Shown one piece after another: positions 24,583 to 34,363 of a stretch of DNA of 64,000 nucleotides; position 1 is the first letter of the stretch; every line of letters starts with the position of its first letter. A model generated the notes under the pieces. That model was not told where the DNA came from, did not search any database, and saw only the letters and a program-made list of their open reading frames with translations. The translations under genes and the position numbers were made by a program. Source of the stretch: Bradyrhizobium algeriense (GTDB lineage: Bacteria; Pseudomonadota; Alphaproteobacteria; Rhizobiales; Xanthobacteraceae); assembly GCF_003062295.1 (NCBI RefSeq), contig NZ_PYCN01000031.1, positions 1-64,000 of the forward strand, written 5' to 3'.

Positions 24583-26049
24583 ATGAAAATCCGCCTCGCA
24601 TTACTCCTCACATTGTTTTTTTCAGTTGCGTCGGTAGCCCCGTCGTTCGCAGCCGGTGAGCGCTATGCGCTCGTGATCGGCAACGCGAAATATCCGGACG
24701 CCGAGGCGCCGCTGAAGGAGCCGATCAACGATGCGCGCGACATCGCCGAAGAACTCAAGCGCGACGGTTTCAATGTCGATATCGGCGAGAACCTCACCGG
24801 CGAGCAGATGCGCCGCGCTTTCGAGCGTCTGTATGGCAAGATCAAGCCGGGCTCCGTCGCGCTGATTTTCTTCTCCGGCTTTGGCGTCCAGTCGAGCCGG
24901 CAGAGCTACATGATCCCCGTCGATGCCCAGATCTGGACCGAGCCGGACGTTCGCCGCGACGGTTTCAGCCTCGAGACCGTGCTGGGGGAGATCAACAGCC
25001 GCGGCGCCGGGGTCAAGATCGCGCTGATCGATGCCTCCAGGCGCAATCCGTTCGAGCGCCGGTTCCGCAGCTTTTCCGCAGGCCTTGCGCCGGTGATTGC
25101 GCCGAACGGCACGCTGGTGATGTATTCGGCTGCGCTCTCGTCCGTCGTTTCCGACAATGGCAGCGACCGCAGCCTGTTCGTGAAAGAGCTGCTGAAGGAA
25201 ATCCGCACCCCCGATTTGATGGCGGAGGAAACGCTCAATCGCACCCGTGTCGGCGTGACCCGCGCCTCGCGCCAGGAACAGGTGCCGTGGATTTCGTCGT
25301 CGCTCGCCGAGGATTTCTCCTTCATCCCCGGCGGCTCAGGCCCGCGGCCGGCGAGCCCGCCGCAGACTCCGGTGGCCACGGCGCCTGCAGCGCCGCCTGC
25401 TCCCTCGCCTGCGCCTGCACCGCCACCGGTGGTGGCCGCACCGGCACCTCCGCCGCCGCCCGCGTCGCCAAAGCCGGTTGAAGCCGCGATTCCTCCACCC
25501 CCGCCGCCGGCCAAGCCGGCCGAGAGCCCCAGTCCGACCGCGGTCGCGCTTGCCGACGATCCGACCATCAAGAGCCTGAACGCCAAGCTCAACGAAAATC
25601 CGGACGATGCGGCTGCGCTGTACCGGCGCGGGCAAGTCTATGCGAGCAAAGGCGCCTACGAGCTCGCCATCAAGGACTTCAACAATTCGCTGCGGCTGAA
25701 CCCGAAGGATGTGGAAGCCTTCAACAACCGCTGCTGGGCGCGCACGGTGATCGGCGACCTGCAGGCGGCCCTGAAGGATTGCAACGAAGCGCTTAGGCTG
25801 CGACCGAATTTCGTCGATGCACTCGACAGCCGCGGCCTCGTCAACCTGAAGAGCGGCCAGAACAAGAATGCAATCGCTGATTTCGATGCTGCTCTCAAGA
25901 TCAACCCGAGATTGACGTCGTCGCTGTATGGACGGGGCCTTGCCAAGAAACGCAACGGCTCAATTTCGGAAGGCGACCTGGATATTAACAATGCGAAGGC
26001 GATGGACCCCAATATCGTCAAGGAATTCGCCGATTACGGGGTGCAGTGA
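24583..26049 (+). CDS. Secreted caspase-fold (pseudopeptidase) protein with TPR repeats
   Basis: A 488-residue protein: signal peptide (residues 1-24), caspase/peptidase C14 fold (about 25-245), a Pro/Ala-rich linker (about 250-325) and three to four TPR repeats (about 330-475). The fold is clear (RYALVIGNAKYPD, LKEPINDARD, MIPVDA), but the catalytic His is Phe100 (FFSGFGVQ) and the Cys is Ser152 (IDASRRNPF), so peptidase activity is not expected. ATG 24583 is chosen for the signal peptide; the upstream GTG gives no better RBS. Its paralogue is at 43528-44367. TPRs suggest a scaffold role in the periplasm. Confidence 0.85.
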   Translation: MKIRLALLLTLFFSVASVAPSFAAGERYALVIGNAKYPDAEAPLKEPINDARDIAEELKRDGFNVDIGENLTGEQMRRAFERLYGKIKPGSVALIFFSGFGVQSSRQSYMIPVDAQIWTEPDVRRDGFSLETVLGEINSRGAGVKIALIDASRRNPFERRFRSFSAGLAPVIAPNGTLVMYSAALSSVVSDNGSDRSLFVKELLKEIRTPDLMAEETLNRTRVGVTRASRQEQVPWISSSLAEDFSFIPGGSGPRPASPPQTPVATAPAAPPAPSPAPAPPPVVAAPAPPPPPASPKPVEAAIPPPPPPAKPAESPSPTAVALADDPTIKSLNAKLNENPDDAAALYRRGQVYASKGAYELAIKDFNNSLRLNPKDVEAFNNRCWARTVIGDLQAALKDCNEALRLRPNFVDALDSRGLVNLKSGQNKNAIADFDAALKINPRLTSSLYGRGLAKKRNGSISEGDLDINNAKAMDPNIVKEFADYGVQ

Positions 26050-26200
26050 CGATTTTTTTAAATGAAGGCTGGTGGCTCCCTCGAACCCTGTGGCGGGGCG
26101 TCCAGACTAAAGCAAAGCAGCCGGCCACGACCCAAGGGTCCGGCAGCTCATTTGGATGACGTTGGAACCGCGTGGGAAGCCCTCAGGAGGGGGACTGGCA

Positions 26201-26878
26201 ATGGCAAACATCTCGGCAGCGAAAACCTTTACCGCAATCGTCTCGGTTGCAACGCTCGGCGTCGCAATTTCCTTTAGCGCGGGAACCGCGCTGGCCCAGG
26301 AAAAGAACGTTACCGAGGATCAGATCGTCCGCGCGCTGGCGCCCGAAAAGAAGCCGCTGACCCGCGGCCTTTCGACCGGCCCGCAGACCACCGTCGACCC
26401 GGCCGTAACCGCCGCCGAGGGCAAGTTCGTCCAGAGGATCCGCGGCCGCTCCACGCGTTCGCTTTCGAGCGCCGAGCGCGAGGAGATCGCCGCCATCGTC
26501 AAGGACAAGCCGAAGATCGATCTGGAGATCAACTTCGACTACAACTCGGCCGATATCAGCGCGAAGTCGCTGCCGTCGGTTCAGGCGCTCGGCCGCGCGC
26601 TCACCAACAATGATCTCAAGGGCTCGACCTTCGTGGTCGCCGGCCATACCGACGCTGCCGGCGGCGATGCCTACAACCAGGATCTCTCCGAGCGCCGCGC
26701 CGACGCGATCAAGCGCTATCTCGTCGACAAATATGGCATCAACGGCACCGATCTCGTCACCGTCGGATATGGCAAGAGCAAGCTCAAGGATCCGGGCCAG
26801 CCGATGGCGGAAGTGAACCGCCGCGTCCAGGTGGTCAACATGGAAAACAAGGCCACGGCGTCGAACGCAGCCAAATAA
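26201..26878 (+). CDS. OmpA-family outer-membrane/peptidoglycan-binding protein
   Basis: A 225-residue protein with an N-terminal signal peptide (MANISAAKTF..., cleavage near ALA-QE) and a C-terminal OmpA domain (about residues 110-215). The domain has the peptidoglycan-binding pattern: NFDYNSADIS, VAGHTDAAGGDAYNQDLSERRADAIKRYL, and GYGKSKL..NRRVQVV. There is no lipobox. AGGAGGGG precedes ATG 26201 by about 10 bp. It follows the caspase-like gene by 150 bp, so they could be co-transcribed and both act in the envelope. Confidence 0.9.
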   Translation: MANISAAKTFTAIVSVATLGVAISFSAGTALAQEKNVTEDQIVRALAPEKKPLTRGLSTGPQTTVDPAVTAAEGKFVQRIRGRSTRSLSSAEREEIAAIVKDKPKIDLEINFDYNSADISAKSLPSVQALGRALTNNDLKGSTFVVAGHTDAAGGDAYNQDLSERRADAIKRYLVDKYGINGTDLVTVGYGKSKLKDPGQPMAEVNRRVQVVNMENKATASNAAK

Positions 26879-26942
26879 GGCCTTGCAAATAAGGACCTGC
26901 AAGCAAGGGCGTGGCGCCGACCAATAGTTTCCGGCTACAATG

Positions 26943-26977
26943 CGTCCCGCAGCACCCGTGCGGGACGTATTCGTTTT
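26943..26977 (+). terminator. Rho-independent terminator after the OmpA-family gene
   Basis: A perfect 9-bp stem cgtcccgca/tgcgggacg with a 7-nt loop is followed by tattcgtttt, 64 bp after the stop. Confidence 0.7.
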
Positions 26978-27051
26978 GGGCTCCATTGCAGGTCGTCGGC
27001 CGGCCAAATGCGCCCTGTTTGATTTGACTTCCAGTCTGGATTGATCCGGCG

Positions 27052-27975
27052 ATGAAATTCTCCGAATACCTCAAACCTGCGCTCGGAGTGGCTTTCGTTG
27101 CCGTTCTGGCCGTCGGCTATTACTGGTTCGAGCACCGTCCGCGCGCGGAAGAAAAAGACACGCCGGGTCAGGCGCTGGTGGTCGTGACCAAGTCCACCAA
27201 TGCCTGCTTCTCCGACATGGTGCGGGTCACCGGCTTTATCGTGCCGCGCCGCGAGGCCCAGGTCGGCGTCGACCAGGAAGGCTCCAGGGTCACCGACCTG
27301 TTCGTCAAGGAAGGCGATATGGTCACCGAAAATCAGGAACTGGCGCGCCTCACCGCGCCGCCGCAGCAGCCGGGAGCCCCCGGCGGCCGATCCGGGCCGA
27401 TATCGCTACGCGCACCTGCCGCCGGCCTCGTCACCGAAGTAAGGACCGCGGTCGGCGCTCCCGCCTCGCCGCAGGCCGGCCCGATGTTCCGCATTTCCGT
27501 GAACAATGAAATCGAGCTCGAAGCCGAAGTGCCGAGCGTTCATCTGCTCAAGCTCAATCCGGGTGCTACGGTGCGCATCAGCCGTGATGACGCGCCCGAT
27601 GTTGTCGGCAAGGTCCGGCAGATCTCGCCGCAGATCGACCGCACCACCCAGCTCGGCAAGGTGCGGATTTCGCTGAACAACAATCCCTCCCTCAAGGTCG
27701 GCATGTTTGCCCGCGCCAATATCGACGCCAAGCGCTCCTGCGGCGTCGCCGTCCCGCGTACCGCCATCGACCGCCTGACGCTGCAGGTCGTGAAAGGCAA
27801 CACCATCGAGACGCGAAAAGTGCGCGTCGGCCTGACCTCCGAAACCTCCACCGAAATTCTTGAAGGCCTCGACGTCGGCGAAACCGTCGTGGCCGATGCT
27901 GGCACCTCTTTGCATGACGGCGACCAGGTCAAGACCATGTTCGCCGATGAACTCGAGCGCACGCGGGCACGCTAA
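27052..27975 (+). CDS. RND efflux periplasmic adaptor (MFP/HlyD type)
   Basis: A 307-residue membrane-fusion protein linking an RND pump to the outer membrane. One N-terminal anchor helix (about residues 9-26), then a lipoyl/biotinyl half (REAQVGVDQEGSRVTDLFVKEGDMVTENQELARL), a short hairpin, the second lipoyl half and the beta-barrel (ELEAEVPS...TVRIS). It is unusually short, with a minimal alpha-hairpin. Its stop overlaps the permease start by one base (TAATG). Closely patterned on the orphan adaptor at 42008. Confidence 0.93.
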   Translation: MKFSEYLKPALGVAFVAVLAVGYYWFEHRPRAEEKDTPGQALVVVTKSTNACFSDMVRVTGFIVPRREAQVGVDQEGSRVTDLFVKEGDMVTENQELARLTAPPQQPGAPGGRSGPISLRAPAAGLVTEVRTAVGAPASPQAGPMFRISVNNEIELEAEVPSVHLLKLNPGATVRISRDDAPDVVGKVRQISPQIDRTTQLGKVRISLNNNPSLKVGMFARANIDAKRSCGVAVPRTAIDRLTLQVVKGNTIETRKVRVGLTSETSTEILEGLDVGETVVADAGTSLHDGDQVKTMFADELERTRAR

Positions 27976-30900
27976 TGGCTTTGAATATCTCGGCATGGTC
28001 GATCCGGAACCCGCTGCCTTCGATTGTCTTCTCGATCATCCTGCTGGTGCTGGGCTGGGTCAGCTTCACCAAGCTCGCGGTGACGCGGTTACCCAGCGCC
28101 GACATTCCGGTGATCTCGGTCGCGGTAGCGCAATTCGGCGCGGCTCCCGCCGAGCTGGAGAGCCAGGTCACCAAGACCATCGAGGACGGCGTATCCGGCG
28201 TCGAGGGCGTGCGGCATATTTCATCCTCGATCACCGACGGCCTGTCGGTGACCACGATCCAGTTCGCGCTGGAGACCAACACCGACCGCGCGCTCAATGA
28301 CGTCAAGGACGCCGTCACCCGCGTTCGCTCCAACCTGCCGCAAAACGTCAACGAGCCGCTGATCCAGCGCGTCGACGTGATCGGCCTGCCGATCGTCACC
28401 TACGCTGCGATCTCGCCCGGCAAGACGCCCGAGCAGCTTTCCTATTTCGTCGACGACGTCGTCAAACGCGCGCTGCAGGGCGTGCGCGGCGTGGCGCAAG
28501 TCGAGCGTATCGGCGGTGTCGAGCGCGAGATTCTTGTCTCGCTCGATCCCGACCGGCTGCAGGCCGCGGGGCTGACCGCCGTCAACGTCAGCCAGATTCT
28601 GCGCGGCACCAATGTCGATCTCGCCGGCGGCCGTGCTGAAATCGGCAAGAACGACCAGGCAATCCGCACGCTGGCCGGCGCTAAGACGCTGAACGAACTT
28701 GCCGGCACCATGATCCCGCTGTTCGGCGGCGGCGAGGTGCGGCTCGACGACCTCGGCACGGTCACCGACACCATTGCCGATCGCCGGACCTTCGCCCGCT
28801 TCAACGGCGAGCCGGTGGTGGCGCTCGGCATCAAGCGTTCCAAGGGCGCCAGCGACGTCGTGGTTGCCGCCGCCGTGCAGAAGCGAATCGATGCGCTGAA
28901 GGTTGCCTATCCCGATGTCGATCTGAAGCTGATCGATACCTCGGTCGACTTCACCAAGGGCAATTACGATGCGGCGATCTCGACCTTGTTCGAGGGCGCA
29001 ATCCTTGCGGTGATCGTCGTGCTGCTGTTCCTGCGCGATATCAGAGCCACCATCATCGCTGCGATTTCGCTGCCGCTGTCGATCTTCCCGGCGTTCTGGG
29101 CGATGGACCTGCTCGGCTTCTCGCTGAACCTGGTCTCTTTCCTCGCCATCACGCTGTCGACGGGTATTCTGGTCGACGACGCCATCGTCGAGATCGAGAA
29201 CATCGTGCGCCACATGCGCATGGGCAAATCGCCCTATCGCGCGGCACTCGAAGCCGCCGACGAAATCGGCCTTGCCGTGATCGCGATCTCGCTGACGATT
29301 ATCGCGATCTTTGCTCCCGCCAGCTTCATGTCCGGGATCGCCGGGCAGTTCTTCAAGCAGTTCGGCATCACCGTGTCGGTGCAGGTGTTCTTCTCGCTGC
29401 TTGCCGCGCGCTTCGTCACGCCGGTGCTCGCGGCTTACTTCCTCAAGGATCATCCGCACGAGGACCCGCCGCCCGGACGTATCCTGCAGACCTACACCAA
29501 GTTGGTGACCTGGTCGGTGAAGCACTATTTCATCACCGTGTTGATCGGCTTCGGCGTCTTCGCAGCCTCGATCTGGAGCATCACACTGCTGCCGCAGGGC
29601 TTCCTGCCGGCGCAAGATACCGCGCGCTCGCTGCTCGCGATGGAGCTGCCGCCGGGCACGCAGCTCGCCTATACCGAGAAGGTGACGGAGGAAATCGTCG
29701 CCCGCCTGCGCAAGCGGCCCGAGGTGAAGAGCATCTTCGTCGATGGTGGAAGGGTGCCGCCGGGAACACAGGAAGTGCGCCGCGCCGCGCTGATTATCAA
29801 TTACACGCCGAAGGCCGATCGCAAGATCACGCAGCGGCAACTCGAGCTCGAGATCGGCCAGGAACTGGAAAACGTTCCGGACATCCGCTTCTGGTTCCTC
29901 GACGAGAACGGCCTGCGCGCGATTTCGCTTGTCGTGACCGGGGTCGACAGCAACATCGTCAACAACGTCGCCAGCGAGCTGGCGACGCAGATGAAGCGGA
30001 TTCCGATCATCGCCAACGTGATTTCGGAAACCTCGCTCGACCGGCCTGAACTGCGTATCCGGCCCCGCGCCGAACTCGCGGCACGTCTCGGCGTCTCCAC
30101 CGAGAGCCTGTCGCAGACGATCCGTGTCGCCACCATCGGCGACGTCGGTCCGGCCTTGGCGAAATTCGATGCCGGCGACCGTCAGGTGCCGATCCGCGTC
30201 CAGCTCGAGGACAATGCGCGCAGCGATCTGCAGATGCTGCAGCAATTGCGGGTGCCGCTCGGCCAGCGCGGCGAACGCGGCGGCGTGCCGCTGTCGGTTG
30301 TCGCCGACATCCAACTCGATCAGGGCCCGACCAGCATCAACCGCTACGACCGCGAACGGCAGGCGACGGTGGCCGCCGACCTCGTCGGCAACGCAGCGCT
30401 CGGCGACGCCACCAAGATGATCTACGATCTTCCGGTCATGAAGAGCCTGCCGAAGGGCGTGAAGGTCAGCCCGTCGGGCGACGCCGAAAGCCTCAACGAA
30501 TTGTCGGAAGGGTTTGCCACCGCCATCACCGCCGGCCTGATGATGGTGTACGCGGTGCTGGTGCTGCTGTTCGGCACCTTCCTGCAGCCGATCACCATCC
30601 TGTTCTCGCTGCCGCTCTCGATCGGCGGCGCGATTGCAGCCTTGCTGTTGACCGGCAAGCAGCTCACGACGCCGGTATGGATCGGCATTTTGATGCTGAT
30701 GGGCATCGTCACCAAGAACGCGATCATGCTGGTGGAGTTCGCGGTGGAAGCGATCCGCGAAGGCAAGAAGCGCGACGAGGCCATCATCGACGCCGGCATG
30801 AAGCGCGCGCGCCCGATCGTGATGACGACGATCGCGATGGCCGCGGGCATGATGCCGTCAGCACTGGCGTTTGGTGCCGGCGGCGAATTCCGCTCGCCGA

Positions 30901-31124
30901 TGGCCCTCGCCGTAATCGGCGGCCTGATCTTCTCCACCATCCTGTCGCTGGTGTTCGTGCCGGCGATGTTCATGGTGATGGACGATCTCGGCGCCCTGTG
31001 CTGGCGGCTGGGCAAGAAGCTGATCGTCTCCAGCGCAGAGACGGAGTCCGCAGGTCACGGATCAGATCATCACAAGGAGCCACCGGCCAAGGGCCCGCCG
31101 GCGATGTCGCCTGCGGCGGAGTGA
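27975..31124 (+). CDS. RND efflux permease
   Basis: A 1049-residue inner-membrane proton-driven exporter with 12 helices and two large periplasmic loops. Helix 4 carries the proton-relay acidic residues in STGILVDDAIVEIENI, and the second half has TKNAIMLVEFAVE. It is AcrB/MdtB-like, but the cargo cannot be told; the absence of an outer-membrane TolC-type gene means a shared channel is used. It is translated with the adaptor through the one-base overlap. Confidence 0.94.
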   Translation: MALNISAWSIRNPLPSIVFSIILLVLGWVSFTKLAVTRLPSADIPVISVAVAQFGAAPAELESQVTKTIEDGVSGVEGVRHISSSITDGLSVTTIQFALETNTDRALNDVKDAVTRVRSNLPQNVNEPLIQRVDVIGLPIVTYAAISPGKTPEQLSYFVDDVVKRALQGVRGVAQVERIGGVEREILVSLDPDRLQAAGLTAVNVSQILRGTNVDLAGGRAEIGKNDQAIRTLAGAKTLNELAGTMIPLFGGGEVRLDDLGTVTDTIADRRTFARFNGEPVVALGIKRSKGASDVVVAAAVQKRIDALKVAYPDVDLKLIDTSVDFTKGNYDAAISTLFEGAILAVIVVLLFLRDIRATIIAAISLPLSIFPAFWAMDLLGFSLNLVSFLAITLSTGILVDDAIVEIENIVRHMRMGKSPYRAALEAADEIGLAVIAISLTIIAIFAPASFMSGIAGQFFKQFGITVSVQVFFSLLAARFVTPVLAAYFLKDHPHEDPPPGRILQTYTKLVTWSVKHYFITVLIGFGVFAASIWSITLLPQGFLPAQDTARSLLAMELPPGTQLAYTEKVTEEIVARLRKRPEVKSIFVDGGRVPPGTQEVRRAALIINYTPKADRKITQRQLELEIGQELENVPDIRFWFLDENGLRAISLVVTGVDSNIVNNVASELATQMKRIPIIANVISETSLDRPELRIRPRAELAARLGVSTESLSQTIRVATIGDVGPALAKFDAGDRQVPIRVQLEDNARSDLQMLQQLRVPLGQRGERGGVPLSVVADIQLDQGPTSINRYDRERQATVAADLVGNAALGDATKMIYDLPVMKSLPKGVKVSPSGDAESLNELSEGFATAITAGLMMVYAVLVLLFGTFLQPITILFSLPLSIGGAIAALLLTGKQLTTPVWIGILMLMGIVTKNAIMLVEFAVEAIREGKKRDEAIIDAGMKRARPIVMTTIAMAAGMMPSALAFGAGGEFRSPMALAVIGGLIFSTILSLVFVPAMFMVMDDLGALCWRLGKKLIVSSAETESAGHGSDHHKEPPAKGPPAMSPAAE

Positions 31125-31135
31125 GAGAGCATTCG

Positions 31136-31357
31136 GTGGTCGATTTCGCCGGTCCCGATATCGCTGAGGATCCTCGCCGTTACGACCACTTTCGGCAGAC
31201 ACGGATTGCCGCGCCGTTTGACGAGGTCAAGGCATGGGTTGCGAGCTGGGGGCCGACAACGAATTGCCCCGGCCGCAACCTCGCAGGATCGGATGATCCT
31301 TCGCGATCCGCTTCGGCGCGGCCGACATTCTCTGGCACGGTCGCGAAGCGCGTGTAG
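31136..31357 (+). pseudogene. Possible frameshifted small gene after the RND permease
   Basis: A GTG-started frame (VVDFAGPDIAEDPRRYDHFRQTRI...) reads sensibly to ASWG at about 31252. Beyond this the same frame turns into low-quality sequence (PTTNCPGRNLAG), whereas adding one G to the five-G run at 31248-31252 would give ADNELPRPQPRRIG and a stop. This looks like a short gene with a one-base deletion, either real or a sequencing error. No family is recognised with confidence. Confidence 0.3.
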
Positions 31358-31369
31358 CGCCCCCAGCCC

Positions 31370-32044
31370 CTACTCGTTCCTTGCCACCGCCGTCAGCTTG
31401 GTCATGTTCTGCAGCAATATCCGTCCGCGCTGCAGGTCCAGAATGCCGTCCTTGCGCCAGAGTTGCAGTTGACGGTTGACGCTTTCGCGGGCGGCGCCGA
31501 CGAAGACGCCGAGTTGCTCCTGCGAGATGTGCACTTCGGAGCCGAAGTCGGAGGCGAGTGCGCAGAGCCTTCGCGCCAGGCGGACCGGCAGCGGCTGCAG
31601 CACGGATTCTTCCATCCGCTCGCTCTGCCAGCGGATGCGCTGGCACAACAGCATCATGATCTTGATCGCGACCTTGGGCTCGCGCTCGAGGAAGGCGAGG
31701 AAATCCTCGCGCCGCAGCACGAACAGTTCCGACGGCTCGCCGGCGGTGGCGTCCGCGGTGCGGCTCTGGCCGTCAAGGACGGCAACCTCGCCGAACAGAT
31801 CGCCGGGGCCCATGAAATTCAGCGTCAGGCGGCTGCCGTCGGAGGCGCCGGTCTCGATCCGGATCTGGCCGCGCCGGACCCCGTACAGCGCGTCGCCGGC
31901 ATCGCCCTTTTGGAACAACATCTCGCCAAGGCCGAGCTGCTCGGTGTGGCAAAGGCCGGAGATGCGCTGCAATTCGTCGGCGCCCAGATCCGCAAACATC
32001 GGGTTCATTTTCAAAATGACCGCAAATTCGGCCTGTTTGCTCAT
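31370..32044 (-). CDS. Crp/Fnr family regulator with CRP-like cAMP and DNA contacts
   Basis: A 224-residue cNMP-binding regulator: N-terminal beta-barrel (about residues 15-120), dimerisation helix (about 125-150) and winged HTH (about 155-215). Phosphate-cassette residues match E. coli CRP: FGE (Glu86) and R95-T96-A. The recognition helix has R186-E187-x-x-x-R191 with the same spacing as CRP R180/E181/R185, predicting TGTGA/TCACA half-sites. ATG 32044 has GGAAGG 8 bp upstream. No FNR-type N-terminal cysteines. A matching site lies about 76 bp upstream, so autoregulation is likely. Confidence 0.9.
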   Translation of the reverse strand: MSKQAEFAVILKMNPMFADLGADELQRISGLCHTEQLGLGEMLFQKGDAGDALYGVRRGQIRIETGASDGSRLTLNFMGPGDLFGEVAVLDGQSRTADATAGEPSELFVLRREDFLAFLEREPKVAIKIMMLLCQRIRWQSERMEESVLQPLPVRLARRLCALASDFGSEVHISQEQLGVFVGAARESVNRQLQLWRKDGILDLQRGRILLQNMTKLTAVARNE

Positions 32045-32112
32045 TGTACTACCTTCCAAAATAAGCCCGGTCCCGCCCCCTCAGGCCGTTAGCAAGATTC
32101 CCACACCAACGA

Positions 32113-32128
32113 GTGTGTCATAAGTCAC
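32113..32128. promoter_or_regulatory. Crp-like site upstream of the crp-type gene
   Basis: TGTGTCATAAGTCACA matches TGTGA-N6-TCACA at nine of ten positions. It is centred about 76 bp before the crp-type start and 144 bp before the divergent AsmA-like gene, so it could serve both. Confidence 0.55.
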
Positions 32129-32264
32129 ATAACTTTGCAGTACCCTGGGAATATTTTTGGCTTCTTGGGCCCCATCCTCTTTCCGGGATAAGCTCGCCTG
32201 ACCGGTTGCGCCCGCGTCTCGCGCCACCGAAATATGTGCCGTTTGCGCGGTCTGGAATGTCGAT

Positions 32265-34310
32265 ATGAAAGCATTGAAACTTGCCGGCGTCGCCATTGCC
32301 GCCGTGATCGTCGTCATCGCGCTGCTGCTGGTGATCGGCGTCCCGTCCAGCTTCCTGACGGCGCAGATCGAGGAGCGGGTCGAGCGCGAGACCGGCTACA
32401 AGCTCGCCATCAATGGCGGTGCCAAGGTCGGCCTGTGGCCATCGCTCAACATCACGCTGAACGATGTCACGCTGCAGAATCAGAAGGACCGCGACATCAA
32501 CCGCCGCTTCGCGGCCGCAAGCATCGAAGCGGACGTGACCTTCGCCAGCCTGTGGGCCGGCAAGCCGCAGATCACCGAACTCGTCATCATCCGCCCGGTG
32601 GTGAACCTGCCGCTGAGGCGCGAGCGCGAGAGGGAGGCCAATCCTGCCTCGAAGCCCGCTGCCGGCAAGACATCTGGCGCTTTCTCGATCGAGCACATCA
32701 GCGTCACCGGCGGCACCATCGTGCTCTCCAACCTGCGCGATCGCGTCGAGAACAGGATCGAGACCGTCAATGCCGACATATCAATCGATTCCGATCGCAA
32801 GGTCGTGCTGTCGGGCAGCGCCCGCCGCAACGGCTATCCGCTGAAATTCGACATCAAGGCGGCACTGCCCGCAGCCCCGATCGAGCGGCAGAATATCCCG
32901 GCCGAGATCAAGATCGACGCGCCCGACCTGTTGCGCGCCCCGCTCACCGCCAAGGCCGAAGCCCGCCTCAACGGCTCGGTCGTGATGATCAACGGCGTCA
33001 CCGGCGCGCTCGGCGACGCCGTGTTCAACGGCTGGGCCTCGGTCGATCTTTCGAGCAAGCCGCTGGTTAAGCTCGACCTCGATTTCCAGAAGCTCGCCAT
33101 CGCGACGACGCGCAGCACCGGCGATTCCTCAGGCCAACCCTGGAGCAGTGCGACGATCGACGTCAACGGCCTCAATTATGTCGACCTGCAGGCGCGCATT
33201 TCCGCGACCGAGCTCAACATCGGCGATGCGCGTTTCACCCCCGCCGCGATCGACGCCACGCTCATCACCGGCGTGCTGAAGGCCCAGGTTTCCAACCTCG
33301 GCGCCTATGAAGGCAACGCCAATGGCGATCTGACCGTCGATGTCTCCACCGCCAATCCGACCTACGCGATGCGGGCCGATCTCACCGGCGTGCGCGCGCT
33401 GCCGCTGCTGCAGGGCCTCGCCGATTTCGACAGGATCGACGGCAGGATGCAGGCGAAGGTCAGCGTGCGCTCCTCCGGCACCAGCCAGCGCGCGATCATG
33501 TCGAACATGGCCGGCACCGCGTTCGTGGTATTCCAGGACGGCGCCATCAAGGGACTCAATGTCGCGCAGATGATCCGCTCGCTGACGGCGAGCACGCTGT
33601 CAGGCTGGCAGGAGGGCGCGGAGAAGGCGACGGACCTTTCGCAATTGTCGGCGTCGTTCAAGATCGACAAGGGACAGGCGCAGACCACCGATCTCAATCT
33701 GGTCGGCCCGCTGGTCAAGATGACCGGCGCAGGTACCATCGATCTCGGCACCAAGCAGATCGGGTTCCGCGTCGAGCCGAAGCTCGTGATGACCACCGAA
33801 GGCCAGGGCCGCGTCACCGATCCGGTCGGGCTCGGCATCCCCGTGATGATCTCGGGCCCGTGGGGGAGCCCACGGATCTATCCGGAGATGCAGGGCATCC
33901 TCGACAATCCCGACGCCGCCTATGCCAAGCTGAAGGAGATGGGCAAGGGCCTGTTCGGCCAGAACGGCGCCGGCCTCGGGGCTGCGATCGGCAACCTGCT
34001 TGGCGGACAGCCGGGGGCGACCGGCGGACAACAAGGCGGTGCGGGTGGACAGGGCGCGGCTGGCGGCCAGCTCGGCGAGACCATCGGCAATCTCCTGCAG
34101 CAGGGCCTGAGCGGATTGGGCCAGAGCCAAGGCCAGGGCGGCGCGCGGCCGGGCAGCCAGCGCAGCATCCCGAGCCGTACCTCGCCAGCCGAGGCGCCGA
34201 CCGAAGCCGCTCCGGCCGAGCCCGCTCCCCCTGCGCCGCCGAGCGACACGACCGCCGAGCAGGACAGTCAGCCAATGAACGAGATCATGCGGCAGTTGTT
34301 CAACCGGTGA
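32265..34310 (+). CDS. AsmA family protein
   Basis: A 681-residue inner-membrane-anchored protein with one N-terminal helix (about residues 5-28) and a large periplasmic AsmA domain of repeating beta-groove units, the family linked to lipid transport and outer-membrane assembly. Typical segments are GYKLAINGGAKVGLWPSLNITLNDVTLQN and, near the end, VDPVGLGIPVMISGPWGSPRIYPE. The tail (about 560-660) is rich in Gly, Gln, Ala and Pro and probably disordered. It diverges from the crp-type gene. Confidence 0.92.
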   Translation: MKALKLAGVAIAAVIVVIALLLVIGVPSSFLTAQIEERVERETGYKLAINGGAKVGLWPSLNITLNDVTLQNQKDRDINRRFAAASIEADVTFASLWAGKPQITELVIIRPVVNLPLRREREREANPASKPAAGKTSGAFSIEHISVTGGTIVLSNLRDRVENRIETVNADISIDSDRKVVLSGSARRNGYPLKFDIKAALPAAPIERQNIPAEIKIDAPDLLRAPLTAKAEARLNGSVVMINGVTGALGDAVFNGWASVDLSSKPLVKLDLDFQKLAIATTRSTGDSSGQPWSSATIDVNGLNYVDLQARISATELNIGDARFTPAAIDATLITGVLKAQVSNLGAYEGNANGDLTVDVSTANPTYAMRADLTGVRALPLLQGLADFDRIDGRMQAKVSVRSSGTSQRAIMSNMAGTAFVVFQDGAIKGLNVAQMIRSLTASTLSGWQEGAEKATDLSQLSASFKIDKGQAQTTDLNLVGPLVKMTGAGTIDLGTKQIGFRVEPKLVMTTEGQGRVTDPVGLGIPVMISGPWGSPRIYPEMQGILDNPDAAYAKLKEMGKGLFGQNGAGLGAAIGNLLGGQPGATGGQQGGAGGQGAAGGQLGETIGNLLQQGLSGLGQSQGQGGARPGSQRSIPSRTSPAEAPTEAAPAEPAPPAPPSDTTAEQDSQPMNEIMRQLFNR

Positions 34311-34343
34311 CGCTCTCTCGATAGACCGTGCCCCCTTACCAGC

Positions 34344-34363
34344 CCTCTCCCGCAAGGGAGAGG
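34344..34363. repeat. CCTCTCCC-gcaa-GGGAGAGG hairpin
   Basis: A perfect 8-bp stem with a GCAA tetraloop, 34 bp after the AsmA-like stop. It matches the core of the repeat at 834-945. No T-run follows, so it is better seen as a single repeat arm than as a classical terminator. Confidence 0.55.

Noticed and set aside
28221..30314. A 697-codon minus-strand open frame under the RND permease gene
   Set aside because: It is antisense to a gene with full RND motifs, its translation is rich in Arg, His, Asp and Gln without domain features, and such frames are common in GC-rich DNA.
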